DNA of 64,000 nucleotides from an uncultured Methylocystaceae bacterium (GTDB lineage: Bacteria > Pseudomonadota > Alphaproteobacteria > Rhizobiales > Beijerinckiaceae): contig CALMZV010000027.1 in assembly GCA_937870755.1 (NCBI GenBank), positions 248,001 to 312,000 of the forward strand. The letters run 5' to 3'. Made by a program: the position numbers and the translations under genes. The notes under the pieces are model-generated. The model saw only the letters and a program-made list of their open reading frames with translations. It made no database searches and was not told the DNA's origin. Below, piece after piece: positions 62,261 through 64,000 of this stretch. Numbering within the stretch: position 1 is the stretch's first letter; the number at the start of each line of letters is the position of its first letter.

Positions 62261-64000
62261 TTACTTGGCGATGACCTTCGCGCCGTTCTGTTCCAGATAG
62301 GTCTTGACGCGCAGACCGATGTCGGCGGCCTTGACCTGATACTGCCACCACTGGTTCGCCCAGAGGGTCGCCTGCTGCCAGTCTCCCTTCTTGGCCGCTT
62401 CCTCGGTCTTGGCGCGAGCGTCCTTGGCGAAGTTCAGCTGGTCGGTCGCGTCCTCGACCTGCGCGACGGCCGTGGGGAAGTCCTTGAAGTTGGTCGACAG
62501 GATGTATTTCACGACCGAGTCGATCACGCCCTGCGTCTCGATGTTGGTCTTGAACTGCTTGTCGTAGTCCGCCTTCGCGTAGGTCACGCCCGTGGCCGCG
62601 CCGCCCGTGGAGGCCTGCTGGACAAGGCCTTTCGGCTTGACCATCAGATAGCCTTCCATCTCCAGATGCAGCGCCGAGCAGAACTCGGTGCAATAGTAGG
62701 AGAAGGCGCCCGGACGATCGGCCTTGAAGGTGACCGAAGCCGTCTTGCCCGGCTCGAGGCTCAGGTTGCCGATATAGGTCGACACCGCGAAGCCGTGCGT
62801 CTCGTCCTGCGCGCGTTCGGCGTTGGTGATGTGGAAGGTGACTTCGTCGCCCTCGTTCACCTCGACGATCTCCGGCGTGAAGTGCGAGCGGATCGCGGTG
62901 GCGAACACCGTGACCTTGCCCGGCTCGCGGACGATCTTTTCCGAACCCGGACGCACCGAAACCGCGCTGTCCTTACCCGTGCGGCTGTCGGTGCCGTATT
63001 TGTAGCGGATCAGCGGCTTCAACTTGTCGGAGGCGATCGCCGTCGCATAGTGCGGCTCGCCCAGCGGCAGCGGCATGTCGTAGAGCAGCTCCATCTTGTC
63101 GCCGGAGATGTCGATGAGCTGGTGGTTCTGCGGATGCAGCGGGCCGACCGGGTTGAAGCGGTCGATGGCCAGCTTGTTGAGCGCGACCAGATACTTGCCG
63201 GCCGGGGCAGCACTGTCGCCCTCCATCGTCATCAGGTGGCCGATGTTGTAGTGCACCGAGATCTTGTCGAGCACCTTGCCTTCGCAATAGTCGTATTTGG
63301 CGACCTGGCTGTCGACGTAGAGCGACGTGTAGGCGACGCACGGCTTGGAATCGAACTGCGTATGCAGCGGTCCCAGGCCAAGCTGCACCTGCTTGTGCAG
63401 CGTCTGCTTCATGTCGAGGATCGGAATGCCATAGGGGTCCTTCGACGCGAACTGCTTGGCGTCGATCGCCGCCTTGATCTTCTCCCACGAATAGATCGAC
63501 ACGTTGGTGTCGAGCTTGCCGCCGACGATGATGTATTTGCCGTCGGGCGTCACGTCCGCGCCGTGCGGCGATTTGGGTTCGGCGATCAGGTAGACGAGGC
63601 CTTCCTCGATCGCCGTCTTCATCATGATGACGTCGTGACCGTTGATCTTGGTCGTCTTGCCGGCGGCGGCGACTTCGGCCGCTTTCTTCCAGTTGATGAC
63701 GTGCAGATAGTCGGCGTCGTTGGCCGAGCAGCCCGCCTCGAACGGCGGCTTGCCGGACTCGATGCCGCCCACATAACGCTCGGCGCAGAACGAGTTGGTG
63801 AACGACCAGCCGTCCGACGGACCCTTGCCGGCGTCGCTCAGGTCCTGCGTGTAGGGCGGCAGTTCGATCGAGAACGACTTGGCTTCGTCGATGCGACCGG
63901 CCGCACGGTCGAATTTCCAATAGGTGACCGCGCCGCGGAACTTCTCGTTGAACTCCGACAGCGGCGCATAGCCGCGACCCAGAACGCCGGGATACTGCGC
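62261..64000 (-). CDS. nosZ: Nitrous oxide reductase NosZ, N-terminus beyond the window edge
   Basis: 579 codons are present and the frame stays open to the right edge, so the signal peptide and the first part of the beta-propeller (with its HH ligands) lie outside. NosZ reduces N2O to N2 in the periplasm. Seen: propeller pieces with GPLHTQFD and HPQNHQLID supplying CuZ histidines, and the CuA motif CTEFCSALHLEM (about 62657-62692). After CuA the protein continues for about 120 residues (62264-62626), a helical tail with no CxxCH; NosZ normally ends soon after CuA. Clade I versus II cannot be fixed without the signal peptide. Confidence 0.93.
   Translation of the reverse strand, partial: AQYPGVLGRGYAPLSEFNEKFRGAVTYWKFDRAAGRIDEAKSFSIELPPYTQDLSDAGKGPSDGWSFTNSFCAERYVGGIESGKPPFEAGCSANDADYLHVINWKKAAEVAAAGKTTKINGHDVIMMKTAIEEGLVYLIAEPKSPHGADVTPDGKYIIVGGKLDTNVSIYSWEKIKAAIDAKQFASKDPYGIPILDMKQTLHKQVQLGLGPLHTQFDSKPCVAYTSLYVDSQVAKYDYCEGKVLDKISVHYNIGHLMTMEGDSAAPAGKYLVALNKLAIDRFNPVGPLHPQNHQLIDISGDKMELLYDMPLPLGEPHYATAIASDKLKPLIRYKYGTDSRTGKDSAVSVRPGSEKIVREPGKVTVFATAIRSHFTPEIVEVNEGDEVTFHITNAERAQDETHGFAVSTYIGNLSLEPGKTASVTFKADRPGAFSYYCTEFCSALHLEMEGYLMVKPKGLVQQASTGGAATGVTYAKADYDKQFKTNIETQGVIDSVVKYILSTNFKDFPTAVAQVEDATDQLNFAKDARAKTEEAAKKGDWQQATLWANQWWQYQVKAADIGLRVKTYLEQNGAKVIAK

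Overview
This 64 kb window is ordinary high-GC bacterial chromosome, densely packed, with 56 complete protein genes and one cut by the right edge. Gene content points to an aerobic or facultatively anaerobic proteobacterium, most likely an alphaproteobacterium: Liv-type ABC importers beside acyl-CoA ligases, many acyl-CoA enzymes, BKACE and DUF2889 proteins, and a nitrous oxide reductase cluster. No rRNA, tRNA, CRISPR array, phage gene, transposase or integrase was found, so placement below class is not possible from the window. No gene-free stretch reaches 300 bases; the longest, 40201-40448, holds nothing I recognise.

Left part (1-22.9 kb). After an acyl-CoA dehydrogenase, a divergent acyl-CoA ligase, an SDR and a lipid kinase come two complete branched-chain-amino-acid-type (Liv) importers. 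The first (minus strand, 4865-11729) is embedded in a tight operon: FAD oxidoreductase, ATC-hydrolase-like protein, binding protein, livH, livM, livG, livF, second ATC-hydrolase-like protein. The second (13414-18139) has its LivM permease and LivG ATPase fused, and is divergent from an acyl-CoA ligase plus carboxyltransferase pair (18251-21480). In both systems a GC-rich hairpin lies between the binding-protein gene and livH.

Middle part (21.6-42.8 kb). A minus-strand set (BKACE, acyl-CoA ligase, carboxyltransferase, biotin carboxylase/BCCP) ends in a clear intrinsic terminator, followed by a separate thiolase gene; an AraC regulator with its own promoter lies upstream. Then come a serine hydrolase, a DUF2889 protein, three crotonase-fold proteins, two more ligases, an SDR, a nitronate-monooxygenase-like flavoprotein, an EthD protein, an MDR reductase, and a TetR regulator with an unusual lysine-rich tail.

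Third part (42.8-50.8 kb). A plus-strand run looks like one catabolic unit: orphan Tat-exported binding protein, FMN reductase, acyl-CoA ligase, HpaB-family flavin hydroxylase, a double-length fused acyl-CoA dehydrogenase, and a flavin reductase. A plausible reading is import, CoA activation, dehydrogenation and flavin-dependent hydroxylation of an unknown (possibly aromatic or alicyclic) acid.

Right part (50.9-64.0 kb). A nitrous oxide respiration cluster runs leftward: nosZ (partial), two diheme cytochromes c, a NosB-like membrane protein, nosD, nosG, nosH, nosF, nosL, nosY, then menA and a TlpA-like thioredoxin. Convergent to it are sco and ubiE, preceded by a near-perfect Fnr/FixK-type box. 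NosG/NosH, NosB and c-type cytochromes without NosR resemble the clade II (Wolinella-type) layout. The most notable point is that the gene for the committed membrane step of menaquinone synthesis (menA, hallmark motifs intact) is translationally coupled into the nos operon, with the quinone methyltransferase gene next door: a quinone-supply plus N2O-reduction module. NosZ also carries a roughly 120-residue C-terminal extension beyond its CuA site.
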